Part shown: positions 36,743-44,976 of the stretch, one piece after another
Numbering within the stretch: the stretch's first letter is position 1
Layout: each line of letters starts with the position of its first letter
Source of the DNA: Burkholderia ambifaria AMMD
Lineage (GTDB): Bacteria > Pseudomonadota > Gammaproteobacteria > Burkholderiales > Burkholderiaceae
DNA length: 64,000 nt
Direction of reading: 5' to 3'
Assembly: GCF_000203915.1 (NCBI RefSeq)
Contig: NC_008391.1
Location: 1,736,001 to 1,800,000, forward strand
Notes under the pieces: model-generated
Seen by the model: the letters and a program-made list of their open reading frames with translations, nothing else
Databases searched by the model: none
Told to the model about the DNA's origin: nothing
Made by a program: the position numbers and the translations under genes

Positions 36743-37537
36743 ATGTTCGATACGTACCTGCGCCTGTGGGACCTCGTTCCTGACGGCGGCCCGATCCTGA
36801 CCGCGAGCGGCGGCGTGCTGCCCGTCGTCTGGCACGCGCGGCCCGCGATGCTGAAAGTCGCCACGTGCGACGAAGAGCGCCGCGGCAATGCCCTGATGAC
36901 CTGGTGGAACGGGGACGGTGCCGCACGCGTGTTGCTGCACGACAGCGACGCGGTGCTGCTCGAGCGCGCGCAGCCGGCGCCGACGCTCGCCGGCCTGTCC
37001 GCCGCGGGCCACGACGACGATGCGATCCGGATCGCGTGCGCTGCCGTCGCGCGGCTGCATGCGCATCGCGCCCCGGCGCCGCCCGCGCTCGTGCCGCTGC
37101 ACGACTGGTTCTACGCGCTGCTGTCGCACGACACGGACGACGACGTGCTGCGCCGCTCAGCCGCGACGGCGCATCGGCTGCTGGCCGTGCAATCCACCGA
37201 CGAAGTCGTGCTGCACGGCGACATCCATCACGGCAACGTGCTGCACTTCGGCGACCGCGGCTGGCTCGCGATCGACCCGAAGGGTTTGCGCGGCGATCGC
37301 GCGTTCGACTACGCGAACCTGTTCTGCAATCCCACGCACGATATTGCGGTCGATCCGGCGCGCTTCGCGCGGCGCGTCATGCTCGTCGCTGAAGTGACGC
37401 GGATCGACCGGCGCCGGCTGCTGCAATGGATCCTCGCATGGGCCGGTTTGTCGGCAGTCTGGATGATGGAAGATGCGCTGCCGGCGGATACGCGGGTGGA
37501 GGTCGGGAGGCTGGCGGCGGCTGTGCTCGACCGATAG
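36743..37537 (+). CDS. Aminoglycoside/hydroxyurea phosphotransferase, APH(6)/Hur family
   Basis: A 264-residue kinase-fold protein. The catalytic loop HGDIHHGN gives Asp160 and Asn165, the metal-binding Asp178 is in WLAIDPKGLRGDRAFDYAN, and the N-lobe lysine is in AMLKVATC. These match the APH(6)/hydroxyurea kinase family, whose members inactivate streptomycin by phosphorylation. The region upstream of ATG 36743 is open but unconserved. Chromosomal homologues in environmental bacteria need not confer resistance. It is the last ordinary gene before the accessory island. Confidence 0.85.
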   Translation: MFDTYLRLWDLVPDGGPILTASGGVLPVVWHARPAMLKVATCDEERRGNALMTWWNGDGAARVLLHDSDAVLLERAQPAPTLAGLSAAGHDDDAIRIACAAVARLHAHRAPAPPALVPLHDWFYALLSHDTDDDVLRRSAATAHRLLAVQSTDEVVLHGDIHHGNVLHFGDRGWLAIDPKGLRGDRAFDYANLFCNPTHDIAVDPARFARRVMLVAEVTRIDRRRLLQWILAWAGLSAVWMMEDALPADTRVEVGRLAAAVLDR

Positions 37538-37756
37538 CAATATCGCATCGGCTATGAGAACGTGGTTCGTCGAGAATTTGTCTGGCGGCTCGCGGCCAAC
37601 TACGGTCGTAGCCAATTGCGCCTGTGGATTTAACCCGTCGCGCGAACACGCTCGCACGCACGCCGGGCATTCCGGCTGAGGTAGGATTGCCCCTGTCTTT
37701 CCTTGCTTGCATCCTATATTTGTCGTTATGGGTTGCTTTCCGAGAGGAGAAGAGCC

Positions 37757-38269
37757 GTGAATCACATCCACATCGTCCCCACCGTTTTGCGACTGGTGCT
37801 TCTGGGACTCGTGCTTCAATCCGGCGTCGCGTTGAGCCAACAGTCACTGGACGAGCAACTGGCCGGCGCATGGACGTATGTCTCGGTCGATACTGTCCGC
37901 CCGGATGGCAGCCGCACACCAATGTACGGACCCCATCCCCACGGTCTGGTGATCTTTGACGGCCATGGGCACTACGCGCTGGTGAATTCGCGCAGCGACT
38001 TGCCCAAGTACGTATCCAACGATCGAATGAAGGGCAGTGCGGAGGAATATCGCGCCGTAGTGCAAGGCTCGATTGCCCACTTTGGTACATACGTCGTCAA
38101 CGAAGCAGACAAAACCATCACCTTTCACATAGATGCGAGCACGTTCCCAAACTGGAATGGGGTCGAGCAGCGCAGACCGTTTGTCCTCTCGGGAGATGAG
38201 CTTAGATGGACGACGCCTGCAGCCTCCGGAGGCGGCTCGGGAGAGGTCGTGCTAAGGCGAGCCAAATAA
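37757..38269 (+). CDS. Lipocalin-like domain secreted protein
   Basis: A 170-residue protein with an N-terminal signal sequence (VLRLVLLGLVLQSGVALSQQ) and a mature part beginning LAGAWTYVSVDTVRPDGSRTP, the hallmark of the lipocalin-like (PF13924) family; the GxW motif is GAW. GTG 37757 is the start, behind GAGGAGA. Codon use is less GC-rich than in the flanking genes, and this gene opens the 37.6-44.9 kb island. Its ligand is unknown. Confidence 0.75.
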   Translation: MNHIHIVPTVLRLVLLGLVLQSGVALSQQSLDEQLAGAWTYVSVDTVRPDGSRTPMYGPHPHGLVIFDGHGHYALVNSRSDLPKYVSNDRMKGSAEEYRAVVQGSIAHFGTYVVNEADKTITFHIDASTFPNWNGVEQRRPFVLSGDELRWTTPAASGGGSGEVVLRRAK

Positions 38270-38622
38270 CTTTGAGCTCGGGCAGGGTAGTTTCCGTCGT
38301 CCTGCCGGATGACCAAACCAAAGTGAACCGCTCAGTGTTGGTGTGCTGCATCGATACCGGCAAGCAAAGTGATCAGGCTTACCCAGTGTTCGAGCGGGTG
38401 CCGGCCGACCGTTAATTCGGACGTCTGGTTTTCGTAGGGTCAATGATGGTAGTGGGTCGATCTGCGCCGGTGGCGTGCGCTGGGCGGCGGTCGGCCGAGT
38501 TCGGCCATCAGTGGTCAGTCGACGAACCGGTTGAAATCGTCGACAATCTTCGAGGCCTCGCTTAGTTGCGCGAGGTCGCGAACCCGCCTCCGCCGCCGTC
38601 TGGCCTTTCCTCGGAAGTAGTC
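38270..38622. other. Gene-poor island spacer
   Basis: About 350 bases without an intact gene. On the minus strand, 38516-38581 read in frame as RDLAQLSEASKIVDDFNRF before a stop, which may be the surviving C-terminus of a lost gene; this is weak. Nothing else is recognisable. Confidence 0.4.
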
Positions 38623-39339
38623 ATGACACTACCGCTCGTCTTTTTGCCCGCAATGCCGTGCGACGGACGCATGTATGGGGATCAACTCGAAAGGTTGAGC
38701 GATCTGGTCGCGCCGTCTGTTCATGTGCTTGCCTATCCTACGTTCGCGGAAAGTGCTGAGAGCTTGCTTCTTTCCATTGACGGCCCATTCATCATCGCAG
38801 GCACGGCCTACGGTGGCTGCCTCGCGATGGAAGTGCTGGCGCGTGCGCCCGAACGTGTACGTGGAATCTGGTTGATGAACTGCCAGCCGGGGGCACATCC
38901 GTATCCGGACGTAGTTCGCGCCACCAGCCGGAGGATTCGGACGGGGTAGCATGAGCAAGTGATCGCGGAGTTCGCCGAAAGCGCCATTCCCCCTGAAGAT
39001 GTCGGGTCGAGAGCCGCGTTCGTTCAAATGGCTCGCGATACCGGATCGGACATGTTTGCGCGACAATCCGATGCGACGTTGACCCGCTCGGACCGGTGGT
39101 CGACGCTCGCAACGAGCACGATTCCAACACTTCTCATATGGGGCAAGGCAGACCGCTTCGTTCCGGTTGATGTCGGCCTTCATATTGCCAAGATAATGCC
39201 ACATGCTCGATTCGAGTCGCTCGAAGGCTGCGGGCATTTTCCAACACTGGAGCGGCCATCGATCTGCACCGATATTTCACGACGCTGGCTCATCGAACAA
39301 GTTGTCGACAGCCACGTTCAGAGCATCGAAGTCAGATGA
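38623..39339 (+). pseudogene. Alpha/beta hydrolase, disrupted by in-frame TAG
   Basis: Read through, this is a 237-residue alpha/beta hydrolase of normal size: MTLPLVFLPAMPCDGRMY start, later catalytic-acid segment LLIWGKADRFVPV and catalytic-histidine segment LEGCGHFPTLERP. The reading frame is interrupted by TAG at 38947-38949 (codon 109), with the same frame continuing on both sides, so this is a single nonsense change and not a frameshift. The nucleophile elbow reads GTAYGG, with Ala62 where a serine is expected. The protein is therefore doubly inactivated, or the gene is non-functional. Sequencing error could explain only the stop. Confidence 0.8.
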
Positions 39340-39376
39340 GAAAAGGACGAATCCCCTGGGCGAGAAAAGGCGCAGC

Positions 39377-39706
39377 ATGGAACACAAACAACACAAGTTG
39401 AAAACCGAAATGGCGACGAAGCTAAGAGACGCACTGGAGCAAGTTTCCGATGAGCGCTCCTTCGTGGAATTTCTGGCGCATCTCGCGACCGACTGGTTCA
39501 CTGAAGCAGAAATCGAAGCAACCACGCCTTCATCACCCTATTCCAGTGGTGCATTGGGCTGGGAAAATGGTTCCATCGGCTCCTTCCTGGAGGCCTCGTG
39601 CGCATGGGCAAATGCGTCCACGAAGGGATTGAAATATTACACATCGTCGGAAAATCCTTGGCGCCGCGCCGCTGACATTTTGATGGCAGGCAAGATCTAC
39701 GAGTAA
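39377..39706 (+). CDS. DUF7660-like small protein
   Basis: A 109-residue soluble acidic protein. The pattern SDERSFVEFLAHLATDW, then GWENGSIGSFLEASCAWAN and a C-terminal WRRAADILMAGKIYE, resembles the DUF7660 family (W-E-N ... FLEA ... W), small proteins found in toxin/immunity and accessory loci. Function is unknown; an immunity-type role is only a suggestion from context. It begins 37 bases after the broken hydrolase. Confidence 0.6.
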   Translation: MEHKQHKLKTEMATKLRDALEQVSDERSFVEFLAHLATDWFTEAEIEATTPSSPYSSGALGWENGSIGSFLEASCAWANASTKGLKYYTSSENPWRRAADILMAGKIYE

Positions 39707-39942
39707 GCTACTCGTCCGATTTGTAGTGTTGCGGCTTCGCGTGGTCAGGCGGTGTCAATTGCTTGAGTGAATGCCCCCTGTCCAGAACGATGCATGACCG
39801 TTGTGGGTCGAAGAGAGACTTTCGAGGACCGAGACAAGCTGGTGCGGACCTCGCGTGATCCATTCGCGGCGCGCTTCGCGGACCTACTGCTGCGATAGCC
39901 AGGCCGGAACAATGCTTGCTGTTCGTAAGGCAGATCAACCGC

Positions 39943-40095
39943 ATGGCCGAACAGCACAAACCCGGCGAGAAGGTCCGGACGTCTGGCATCTACAAGGTGG
40001 TGAAAGTAGGCGACGGTGGCTCCGGTTTCGAAGTGACGGATGTGGAAGGCGAGCATTTTCCGTCCACGCGCAGCGGCGAAGGTCAAACGACTTGA
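39943..40095 (+). CDS. YjzC-like small protein (50 residues)
   Basis: A short gene of 50 residues encoding MAEQHKPGEKVRTSGIYKVV at its start, then a glycine-rich turn and FPSTRSGEG near the end. The KPGEKVRTSGIY segment matches the YjzC-like family of small soluble proteins and resembles conserved small Burkholderia proteins of the type with a FPPTR ending. Function is unknown. The intact frame in debris-rich DNA suggests that it is real. Confidence 0.62.
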   Translation: MAEQHKPGEKVRTSGIYKVVKVGDGGSGFEVTDVEGEHFPSTRSGEGQTT

Positions 40096-40167
40096 CGACG
40101 AGACGCCGGCCGCAGCGGCGGCATGCCACTGGGCGTGCTGACGCGATCGTTGGGAAGGACAAGTACT

Positions 40168-40479
40168 ATGAGAAAGCTACCTAGAACACGGTCAATACTT
40201 CCGGCTCTGATGATTTTGCTCGCCGGCTGTGCCGCTGGCGGCATGCCGTATAGCGGGCCGCACCTCACTCCAACAGAATGCCGCGACCTAGCGGCGCTCA
40301 GGACAAACGCGCCCCCTACGATGGCGCAACACCAGAGCGAACTCGCTGCCCTGAGGAAAGCGGGCTACGACCCGTCACCGTGGTATGACGATCCCTACTA
40401 CCCGGATGATCTACAAGCGGCACAGCGCCTGGTCGACTATTGGTTCGAAACGGAGTGCCAGCACCTTCAACCCGGCTGA
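40168..40479 (+). CDS. DUF4148-containing lipoprotein
   Basis: A 103-residue secreted lipoprotein. The signal peptide ends in a lipobox LLAGC (cysteine about residue 21). The C-terminal part (ELAALRKAGYDPSPWYDDPYYPDDLQAAQR) matches DUF4148, a Burkholderiales-specific family of small envelope proteins with an AGYxP...DDLQAA motif. GGAAGGA precedes the ATG. It lies inside the island. Confidence 0.75.
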   Translation: MRKLPRTRSILPALMILLAGCAAGGMPYSGPHLTPTECRDLAALRTNAPPTMAQHQSELAALRKAGYDPSPWYDDPYYPDDLQAAQRLVDYWFETECQHLQPG

Positions 40480-40515
40480 GATCGGCAGCTGGGTGACTGA
40501 CGCGGATGTTCCCGA

Positions 40516-40535
40516 CCGGCCAACAAGCGTCGTTC
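40516..40535. repeat. Degenerate island spacer repeat, copy A
   Basis: CCGGCCAACAAGCGTCGTTC resembles 42599-42618 (CCGGCCACAAAGCGACGTTC, three mismatches). Both lie in non-coding spacers of the island. Shared debris of this sort often separates cassette-like accessory genes. Confidence 0.45.
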
Positions 40536-40713
40536 GCTGCGCTCGGCTATCGGACGGTGGACCGACTGCCTCGCACCGGCAAGCGGCCGGTCCGATTCGG
40601 TGGACGGCAACATGCGCAGAATCCGGGGGGGCGTACGTTGGCGGATAATCTAATTTTTTGCGCTAATTTAGCGTGCGTGTGATCCTCCCTAATCAGAATT
40701 ACGAGGAGCTTTC

Positions 40714-41376
40714 GTGACTGTCGACTCCAAAATTATTTCCCGCTTGGACGAATTGGTCGAGTTGGGCAAGCGTGTACTAGCGACTCGGCGCTCTCCCACG
40801 CCCGGCTTTTTAACCGGTGACTTCGTTGACGTTCAACTTGCAAACCAATGGCTCACAAGTTGCCTTAACCTTCTGTCCAGAGTGCTAGGGGAAAACAGCG
40901 CCCACTATCAACGCGTCAAGGAACAGTTCCCGGAATACCCTAAGTGGGCGAATGTTGATCAAGCTTTCGGGGTTCTACTTGCGGCGAAGGACGACTACGA
41001 ATCTGGAAGCATCTTCAGCATTAAGACGCTTATCGAAGCAGAGGTCTTTGATGAGTTCTTGGGCCAAGCAGAGCACCTATTGGAGGCAGGCTATTTTCAG
41101 CCGGCGGCTGTCCTTGCTGGAAGCGTCTTAGAGGATGGTCTGCGAAAACTCTGCTTGGCAAACGACGTGACGTTACCGGATAAAGCAAAGCTAGATTGGA
41201 TGAATTCCGAATTGGCAAAGAAGGGAAAATACTCAAAGCTCATGCAGAAAAGAATCACTGCGATTGCCGATCTTCGGAACAGTGCTGCACATGGCAAGTG
41301 GGACGAATTCGAGAAATCGGATGTGGAATCAATGTTGCGCGATGTACGCGACTTCATGACCAAATATTACGACTAG
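40714..41376 (+). CDS. HEPN-domain protein (RxxxxH nuclease-like, DUF4145-like)
   Basis: A 220-residue predicted all-helical protein. The C-terminal half (AEHLLEAGYFQPAAVLAGSVLEDGLRKLC ... LRNSAAHGKWDEF) carries the RNSAAH motif, i.e. the Rx4-6H pair that forms the RNase site in HEPN proteins; the layout resembles DUF4145. HEPN proteins act as RNase toxins or effectors in many defence modules. The start is GTG behind GAGGAG. Codons are clearly AT-richer than in flanking genes. The stop is one base before the ATG of the kinase remnant, so the two formed an operon. Nuclease activity is inferred from the motif. Confidence 0.7.
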   Translation: MTVDSKIISRLDELVELGKRVLATRRSPTPGFLTGDFVDVQLANQWLTSCLNLLSRVLGENSAHYQRVKEQFPEYPKWANVDQAFGVLLAAKDDYESGSIFSIKTLIEAEVFDEFLGQAEHLLEAGYFQPAAVLAGSVLEDGLRKLCLANDVTLPDKAKLDWMNSELAKKGKYSKLMQKRITAIADLRNSAAHGKWDEFEKSDVESMLRDVRDFMTKYYD

Positions 41377-41377
41377 C

Positions 41378-42437
41378 ATGGGCGAGGCGATGGTGAACAA
41401 CGTGTGGAGCGGCCAGCTCACCTGGAAGCTGGCCGGCTGGCAGGCGACGGGCGAAAAGAAAGGTGGCGGCCAAGGCGAGGCGTGGCCAGTGGCCCGCACG
41501 GGTGATGTGGCGTTTTTGAAGGTATTGAAGAGTCAAAACGACCCCGAGCGACGCGCTCGCATGTATCGGGAGGCGGTGGCTCTTTCCACGTACAAACACC
41601 CTGGAATTCCATTTCTCATTTGGACTCGCTTGGCAGCCGCAAGACGAGGGTGTCCACGCCACTGATAATGCTCAAGAGCTCGGCAACTGTTTCCTACGGC
41701 TTAATGAGTTGGCGCCGGACAGTCCTAATAAACGGGACCAACGGAGTGACGTTACGTTTGTAGTAGGCATTCTCTTTTACGTATTAACGGGGAAAAACCC
41801 GAGCGTGTTAGAAGAATCTGAGACCGGGCGTCGACCGCACCAGCGTCCAGGAGCATCTGAAAGTATCCGCGCCGTGGCCAACGATTGGACGCTTTCAACG
41901 CTTGCTTTGTTTGACCGTGGTTTTTCCCCGCTGTTGAATAGCAGATTCCAGTCTGCGCGAGAACTGAGGCAGGAGCTGAAACGAATTATGGAAAATAAGC
42001 CAACCCCGGCAGCCGGGGAGGTCCTTTCAGAAATCAGAAAGAGGCTGGAGGCACAAGGTGCGGAACAGAACCGCACTTATATCATGAAGATACATGAGGC
42101 TGTCAACGCTATACGCCTGGTCCGGAACCAGGTCGAGGCAGAGATTGGAAACCATCTGTCGGGGATAGAAACGGGATTCTATAAATCTGAACCGCGTCAC
42201 TCTTGGCTGAACATGGGTTTTGACACTCCGGGTACTTCATATCCTCGGTTCCGGCCTACGTTTGACTTTCAAATCGTTTCCGACGAACTCATCATCTCTG
42301 TCTTCTCAGAAGATCGGACGGGTGAGCCTCAGATTATCTGGCGTACGGAGACGACCAACTCTGACTTTGGTGATGTTTTTCGTCAAAAAATCAAGGATGT
42401 GTTCGTTGGCGGCTTGAACGATATTTTCGGTCGATAG
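41378..42437 (+). pseudogene. Ser/Thr protein kinase remnant with deleted catalytic core
   Basis: The first part (41378-41665) encodes an N-lobe: glycine-rich GGGQGEAWPVA, beta-3 Lys48 in VAFLKVLK and helix-C Glu65 in MYREAVALS, ending at HPGIP. The frame then changes, and in the third frame the DNA reads FGLAWQPQDEGVHATDNAQELG and continues through 41709-42437 as the C-lobe (RSDVTFVVGILFYVLTGKNP) and a C-terminal domain of about 200 residues. The stretch that should carry the HRD catalytic loop and the DFG aspartate is missing. The simplest reading is one internal deletion plus frameshift near 41605-41620. It follows the HEPN gene by one base. Confidence 0.75.
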
Positions 42438-42996
42438 TTTGCGGCGGTTGCATTTGAACTGGCACTGCCCGGAGTGATCTGGACATCTGGACGGCGGTTG
42501 ACCAACGCAAAAGCAGCCGTTGCTTTGATGAAATATCGAACGGCCGAATCGGGTCGCCTACCGCCGGTCGAGCCGCACCGAGCGCCAACCGGCGACTTCC
42601 GGCCACAAAGCGACGTTCACATACGCCATCGCGTCGGACGTTCGCGCGTCGGCTCCGCTACGTAACCGGCCACCCGGTCATCGAATGCGAATGCTCCTTC
42701 ATCACCTTTGCGGAGGGTGGACTGATGCGATGGTAGCGGCAACTGTCGAACAGAAAACAGACCAACGACGATCAATATGCGGCGCACGGCGATCGTTTCG
42801 TGAACGGGTCGCGTCACTGAGTGCAACCTCAAAGCCTATGGAAGGTCTACGCTGCGAACCCTGCGCCCAGTCTGCAGGCAATACTATCCGAGCCCTTCTG
42901 CTCTTTCCGAGGCCTCCATTAGCAATTACTCACAGTCGAAGCTGTCCCCCGCGCTACAATCCCGGGGCGAGAGTTTGTTTGAAAAGAGATTAATCT
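42438..42996. other. Non-coding island spacer
   Basis: About 560 bases with no gene that I can support. It contains copy B of the spacer repeat (42599-42618) and, just before the next gene, an AT-richer stretch that could hold its promoter. Confidence 0.5.
42599..42618. repeat. Degenerate island spacer repeat, copy B
   Basis: CCGGCCACAAAGCGACGTTC is similar to 40516-40535 with three mismatches. It sits in the spacer between the kinase remnant and the SIR2-like gene. Confidence 0.45.
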
Positions 42997-44004
42997 ATGA
43001 CTCATAAAATCTTTGATTGGCTGGACATTGCCGGAGACTTCTCAGAAACTTTGTTGGTCGGAAATGGAGCCAGCGTTGCAGTACACGGCGAATTCGGATA
43101 CAGGGGCCTATACGAAGCGGCACAAGTGCATCGCTTTATCGACGCTGCGGTACAGGACGTCTTCACGAAGTTTGAAACGAACGATTTTGAACTCGTGCTT
43201 CGCCGGCTGTGGCAGACGAAACAGGTAAATACCGCGTTGGGCATTGCCGTGAAGGAGGTGGACGACGCCTACTCGGCGGTACGTGGTGCCTTGATTAAGA
43301 CGGTCCAAAGGGTGCACGTGTCCTATGAAGACGCCAAGGCGTCCCTTTCGCCCATCTACAAGTTCATGCGGCAATTTCGAACTGTCATATCGTTAAACTA
43401 CGATCTCATCGTCTATTGGGCGGCACAGTTCGGAAATGACGATCTGGGGAGCAGATATCATTTCAAGGACGGATTCAACCGAAGCGTTTTCGCTGACAAC
43501 TGGGCGATGTATAGAGAATCATATGGCGGCATCGAAAATCCGACCATTTTCTGCTATCCGCATGGCAATATCGCGCTCGGCATGACAATGTCTCTTGACG
43601 AACAGAAGATATTGGCTGTTTCGCAGGATTTGTTGAACTCAATCATTGATGCCTGGAATACCGGGACTTGTGCGCCGATTTTTGTTTGTGACGGTACGTC
43701 TAAGCAAAAAATCGAAGCTATCTCGAAGTCGAACTACCTCCGAAGCGTGTACGATGGTCCGTTAAGCGAAGTCGGTGAGTCACTAGTGATTTATGGTTGG
43801 GGCATCGCGAAACAAGAGGAACATATTCTAAAACGGATAGGAGAAGCCGCTCCGAAGCGGATCGCTGTTTCCGTGTATGACGGCATGCAGACCTACTGCG
43901 ACCACGCACATAGAGTCCTTTCGGATATTGGTGTCAGGGACATACGGTTCTTTCACTCCAATAGCGATGGAGCTTGGAACAATCCGGTTCCCTTGACTCC
44001 CTAG
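42997..44004 (+). CDS. SIR2-like DUF4917 family protein, defence candidate
   Basis: A 335-residue protein. GNGAS at 22-26 is the nucleotide-binding loop of SIR2-like domains, SLNYD at 132-136 gives Asn134, PHGN at 188-191 gives His189 and LVIYGWGI at 263-270 ends the Rossmann core; this is the order seen in SIR2-like NADases and in the DUF4917 family. SIR2-type NADases deplete NAD+ upon phage infection in several defence systems (for example Thoeris, DSR). The gene is intact, AT-rich, stands alone in debris, and lies 1.6 kb from the HEPN/kinase pair. NADase activity and defence function are inferred. Confidence 0.72.
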   Translation: MTHKIFDWLDIAGDFSETLLVGNGASVAVHGEFGYRGLYEAAQVHRFIDAAVQDVFTKFETNDFELVLRRLWQTKQVNTALGIAVKEVDDAYSAVRGALIKTVQRVHVSYEDAKASLSPIYKFMRQFRTVISLNYDLIVYWAAQFGNDDLGSRYHFKDGFNRSVFADNWAMYRESYGGIENPTIFCYPHGNIALGMTMSLDEQKILAVSQDLLNSIIDAWNTGTCAPIFVCDGTSKQKIEAISKSNYLRSVYDGPLSEVGESLVIYGWGIAKQEEHILKRIGEAAPKRIAVSVYDGMQTYCDHAHRVLSDIGVRDIRFFHSNSDGAWNNPVPLTP

Positions 44005-44460
44005 CTCGAACTTGCGCACGTCTTCGGTTAAGTTTGGCCCTTCGTAACGGCAGCCTTCGGACGCGCGCTTATTTCGACTGACTCGCTACGTATGGTGCAA
44101 GCATGAGAATCGGTTCGTTAGGCTGCGGATTCTACTCTCGTGCTTGTTGCGTCGGTCTGCGGCATGCGTCAGCACCTTCAGACGCTCTCGGTTGTCTCAA
44201 CGCAAAGCAGCGGTGCTCGCCGGCCGCGAGAATTGCGTCTATTGGGCACAGGCCGGCGGATTTGAGGCGACAGTAGTGGCCGAGAGCACCGGTTCCGTGC
44301 CCCTTCCACGGAACCGACGCTGTAGTCTTCACCGGCAGCTTTCCGGTCAGATTAGTGAAGGCGTACTGCCGGCCACGAGCGGACGGTCGACGTATGTGCC
44401 GGATTCGTCGACAATCAGCGGCAACGGGCGGCGACTATCGTTAAACGAACCTTCTGCGAC
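44005..44460. other. Non-coding island spacer
   Basis: About 450 bases without a supportable gene, between the SIR2-like gene and the next small gene. It contains palindromic debris such as GGTTCCGTG...CACGGAACC near 44300 but no mobility gene or attachment site that I can identify. Confidence 0.45.
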
Positions 44461-44814
44461 ATGACACGCGAATTCCTCGTCATTTTTCAATACCACGAGC
44501 CTGAGCCACGGCAGCTATTCGAGCGTGGAGTGGTCGAAGACTATGAATCTACGACCGGTGTTTTCATCGCGGCGGACTCAGCAGACCACGCTTTGATTTG
44601 GTGCGAGGCAATCGCACAAGAGGTCCTTTGGCGCTGCAATGACGACAGGTCGTTAGATTGGAAGCACTTGGGATATTCGCGCTGGATTGAATCCGATCCC
44701 GACACATCGTCATGGAGTCATTGTTTGGACTTCTTTCAGCATGTGTGGGTCGGCGAAATGCCGAACTTCGATGCCATGGGTACTGACGCGTACGCTAGGT
44801 GGCAGAAGCGATAG
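44461..44814 (+). CDS. Hypothetical protein of accessory island
   Basis: A 117-residue soluble acidic protein rich in Trp and His (SADHALIWCEAIAQEVLWRCND, WIESDPDTSSWSHCLDFFQHVWVGEMPNFD). I do not recognise the family. Its compact single-domain size, isolated position and AT-richer codons are like those of immunity-type proteins, but no toxin is adjacent. No signal peptide or membrane segment is visible. Confidence 0.55.
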   Translation: MTREFLVIFQYHEPEPRQLFERGVVEDYESTTGVFIAADSADHALIWCEAIAQEVLWRCNDDRSLDWKHLGYSRWIESDPDTSSWSHCLDFFQHVWVGEMPNFDAMGTDAYARWQKR

Positions 44815-44923
44815 CGCGATCATCCCACCACACGCCGTCCCAACGACCGATCTTGAGAAATGCGAGGGACCGCTTCGGGTCGACAAGCGCCCTCCCCCCG
44901 AAAATCCACAAACACCTGAAACG

Positions 44924-44953
44924 AAAAAACCCGCCGACTCCCACCGGCGGGCT
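44924..44953 (-). terminator. Rho-independent terminator of allE
   Basis: Read on the minus strand, arms CCCGCCG and CGGCGGG with an eight-base loop are followed by TTTTTT. It lies about 25 bases past the allE stop and marks the right border of the island. Confidence 0.85.
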
Positions 44954-44976
44954 TTCCTATCCGACTTGCGCGACGC

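Noticed and set aside
37540..44920. Prophage or integrative element
   Set aside because: No integrase, transposase, phage structural gene, tRNA or flanking direct repeat could be seen, so mobility is not claimed.
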